From contig DLQW01000010.1 of the NCBI GenBank assembly GCA_002474405.1, forward strand, positions 6,879 to 13,540: a DNA stretch of 6,662 nt, read 5' to 3'. The stretch comes from Christensenella sp. UBA7597 (GTDB lineage Bacteria; Bacillota; Clostridia; Christensenellales; Borkfalkiaceae). Below are positions 4,997-6,662 of the stretch, piece after piece. The notes below the pieces were generated by a model, which worked only from the letters and a program-made list of their open reading frames with translations, made no database searches and was not told the DNA's origin. A program made the position numbers and the translations under genes. Numbering within the stretch: position 1 is the stretch's first letter; every line of letters begins with the position of its first letter.

Positions 4997-5437
4997 ATGA
5001 AAGTGATTTTAACAAAAGACGTGAAAGGAACGGGCAAAAAAGGCGACGTGGCGGAAGTTTCCGACGGCTACGCGCGCAATTTTCTGATTAAAAAAGGACT
5101 GGCGACGGAAGCGACTTCCACCGGCATTAACGAAACGAACCAGAAAAAAGCCGCCGACGCCTACCACAAGGCGGAAGAAGTGAAGGCGATGAAAGAACTT
5201 GCCGCGAAAATGAAAGGCGCGGAAGTTACCGTTCCCATCAAGGTGGGCGCCAACGGAAAGACGTTCGGAAGCGTTACGGGCGCGCAGGTTGCCGCGGCAC
5301 TTGCCGAAAAAGGATTCGACATCGACAAGAAGTGTATCCGGCTGGACGCGGTGAAAGCCGTGGGCACGTATACGGCGGAAATCCGGCTGATGGAAAACGT
5401 GAACGTGAGCGTAAAAGTGAACGTTACGGCGGAATAA
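4997..5437 (+). CDS. rplI: 50S ribosomal protein L9
   Basis: A 146-residue protein (family about 148). It binds 23S rRNA near the base of the L1 stalk and extends from the large subunit. It starts with [20 protein letters not shown] (1-20) and then has GYARNFL (24-30) and KGLA (33-36), the L9 signature. A connecting helix rich in Lys, Ala and Glu (about 41-75) leads to the C-terminal domain (76-146) with TFGSVT (89-94). The usual proline after RNFL(I) is replaced by lysine (Lys32). The start has GAGGTG (4984-4989) 7 nt upstream. The usual partners of rplI (rpsF, ssb, rpsR, dnaB, gdpP) are not seen; it stands between DUF1540 and a YitT-family gene. No fully convincing promoter is visible in 4891-4996, where the plus strand has TTGACA (4904-4909) but no -10 at the right distance. 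Confidence 0.96.
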   Translation: MKVILTKDVKGTGKKGDVAEVSDGYARNFLIKKGLATEATSTGINETNQKKAADAYHKAEEVKAMKELAAKMKGAEVTVPIKVGANGKTFGSVTGAQVAAALAEKGFDIDKKCIRLDAVKAVGTYTAEIRLMENVNVSVKVNVTAE

Positions 5438-5458
5438 GTCCCCTTTTTGCGCCCCGCC

Positions 5459-5493
5459 GTCCGTGCCGGGTCTATAGAGAGCACTGCACGGAC
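5459..5493. repeat. Hairpin-forming inverted repeat between rplI and the YitT gene
   Basis: GTCCGTGC (5459-5466) and GCACGGAC (5486-5493) are perfect 8-bp arms around 19 bp that include the palindrome TCTATAGA (5471-5478). No T-run follows on the plus strand, so it is not a standard terminator. A second possible stem, ACGGCGG (5426-5432) with CCGCCGT (5454-5460), overlaps it by two bases, so the two could compete in the rplI 3' region. The role is unknown; RNA processing between the two genes is one option. Confidence 0.4.
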
Positions 5494-5527
5494 AGAAGCT
5501 CGTTACAATTTACCGAAGAAGTACTAT

Positions 5528-6505
5528 ATGAAAAATTCCGAAAAAAACAAAACCGAAGCCGACGGCATCGAGAACGTATATCAGACGACAAAGCATCGCC
5601 CCAAAGACGCGCCCGCGAACACGACGGGCGCGGCGTTTTGGTTTAAGACGATTGCCGCGATGCTGGCTTCCTCTTTTTTAATCGCGTTTGCGGCGCAATG
5701 TCTGCTGACGCCCAACCACTTCGCCACGGGCGGCGCCACGGGCGTTGCCGTCATTTTAAACAAGGCGTTCGGCATATCGCTGAGCAAGACGGTGTTCTGC
5801 ATCAACGCGCCGCTCATTATCATTTCGTTTTTCGCGGTAAACAAGCGGTTTGCCTTTTTAACGCTGGGAAACGTGGGCACGCAGACGCTCTGGCTGTACC
5901 TGATGGAAAAAGCGAATTTTCCGCAGCTGATTTTCGAAGAACGGATTTTTGCCGCGATTTTCGCGGGGATTCTGATGGGCACGGGTATTTTTCTCGCGTT
6001 GAAAACGGGCGGTTCTTCCGGCGGCATGGACATCGTGGCGGTGATCGTGCAGAAAAAGATTTCGGCGAACTCCATCGCGTGGGTTTTGTTTGTGCTGAAC
6101 TGCATTGTGATCGCTTCCTCGTATTTCGTGTATAAAGACCTCGCGGACACGGCGGGCGGAAAAATTCTGCCGCTGGTGATGGCGGTGTGCGAGCAGTACG
6201 TGGAAAGCAAGGTGAACGATACCATCGTGAACGGGATGCAGTCCGCGATAGAATTCCGCGTGGTTACGGATAAGCCGGACGAAGTGGCGGCGCTGCTGTT
6301 TTCGAGGCTGGAACGCGGCGTTACTTCGATTACCGTGAAAGGCATGTACACGCAGGCGGAACACTCGATGTTGATCTGCGTGGTTTCGCGGCGGCAGGTG
6401 AACGCGTTCAAGCGGCTGGTAAAAAGCGCCGACCCCGATTCGTTTGTGGTGATGTCGAAGGTATCGCAGGTGCTGGGGTACGGATTCTATTCGGACGCGC
6501 ACTGA
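5528..6505 (+). CDS. YitT-family membrane protein (DUF161 + DUF2179)
   Basis: A 325-residue protein of the YitT family, whose transport role, if any, is unknown. Residues 1-36 are polar and cytosolic. Hydrophobic segments at about 38-60, 66-82, 88-104, 108-126, 138-158, 183-202 and 211-224 form the membrane part. Within it are NHFATGGATG (63-72) and KTGGSSGGMDI (159-169), the glycine-rich family motifs. The C-terminal DUF2179 domain (about 240-322) contains ITVKGMYT (268-275), MLICVVSRRQ (281-290) and SQVLGYGFY (313-321), and is a small soluble domain. The ATG at 5528 is chosen because the hydrophilic N-terminus begins there, although the ribosome site is weak (GAAGAAG, 5515-5521). An in-frame TTG at 5447 lacks any ribosome site. 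It lies 90 nt after rplI on the same strand and may be cotranscribed; no separate promoter is clear. Confidence 0.9.
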   Translation: MKNSEKNKTEADGIENVYQTTKHRPKDAPANTTGAAFWFKTIAAMLASSFLIAFAAQCLLTPNHFATGGATGVAVILNKAFGISLSKTVFCINAPLIIISFFAVNKRFAFLTLGNVGTQTLWLYLMEKANFPQLIFEERIFAAIFAGILMGTGIFLALKTGGSSGGMDIVAVIVQKKISANSIAWVLFVLNCIVIASSYFVYKDLADTAGGKILPLVMAVCEQYVESKVNDTIVNGMQSAIEFRVVTDKPDEVAALLFSRLERGVTSITVKGMYTQAEHSMLICVVSRRQVNAFKRLVKSADPDSFVVMSKVSQVLGYGFYSDAH

Positions 6506-6662
6506 GCGGCAAAGCGCCGGACGGAACAGCGCCGGACGGCAAAACGGGCTTCGGAGCGGACGTTTTTAAAGATTTTTGCCGTGCCGCGACGGGCGGGCGT
6601 GAGAAAAAAAAGCGGGTTTTCCCCTATGGGGAAAGAGAGAAAAACGGGATACGTCTGCCGTT
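6506..6662. other. Gene-free end of window with short repeats and weak hairpins
   Basis: No credible coding sequence is seen. It contains a 12-bp direct repeat, AGCGCCGGACGG, at 6513-6524 and 6528-6539 (15-bp period). An inverted repeat, ACGGCAAAA (6536-6544) and TTTTGCCGT (6574-6582), spans 29 bp. A short stem, TTTCCCC/GGGGAAA (6618-6624 and 6628-6634), has a minus-strand T-run that starts only after a gap of six bases. The last could be a poor terminator for a minus-strand gene outside the window. No standard terminator follows the YitT gene. Confidence 0.5.

Noticed and set aside
5447..5527. Upstream TTG start for the YitT gene
   Set aside because: It has no ribosome site and would run through the hairpin region; the ATG at 5528 begins a plausible polar N-terminus.

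Overview
The window most resembles the chromosome of a Gram-positive, anaerobe-type bacterium (Bacillota, probably Clostridia). This is inferred from strong GGAGG-type ribosome binding sites, two TTG starts, near-consensus sigma-A promoters, a DapL-type lysine/meso-DAP route, a DUF1540 cysteine-rich mini-protein and a YitT-family membrane protein. The G+C content of genes is moderate, while intergenic DNA is rich in A and T tracts. I see no mobile element, CRISPR array, tRNA or rRNA. The gene content is ordinary housekeeping; the unusual material lies in the non-coding DNA between genes.

Left part, minus strand (3862 down to 1): a promoter with perfect consensus hexamers drives purA (adenylosuccinate synthetase), followed by dapF (diaminopimelate epimerase) and dapL (LL-diaminopimelate aminotransferase). 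DapL makes LL-DAP directly from tetrahydrodipicolinate and DapF turns it into meso-DAP, so the two genes are a two-step module for peptidoglycan and lysine precursors. Between purA and dapF is a hairpin plus U8 whose 3' arm is also the dapF Shine-Dalgarno and whose U-tract runs into the dapF TTG start. Beyond dapL, an array of about seventeen T-tracts spaced about 11 bp apart (A-tracts on the minus strand) lies just upstream of a strong minus-strand promoter. That promoter serves a gene of which only the ribosome binding site and first six codons are inside the window.

Middle part (3727-4172): a 446-bp divergent intergenic region carries the purA promoter, an inverted repeat over its -35 box, a palindrome in the purA leader, an apparently orphan minus-strand terminator, and the promoter of a plus-strand Nudix hydrolase gene with an N-terminal zinc ribbon.

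Right part (4173-6662): the Nudix gene converges on a 53-codon minus-strand DUF1540 gene, with a strong terminator between them. DUF1540 is divergent from rplI (ribosomal protein L9), which is followed by a YitT-family (DUF161 + DUF2179) membrane protein gene on the same strand. The last 157 bases hold a short direct repeat and weak hairpins but no recognisable gene.
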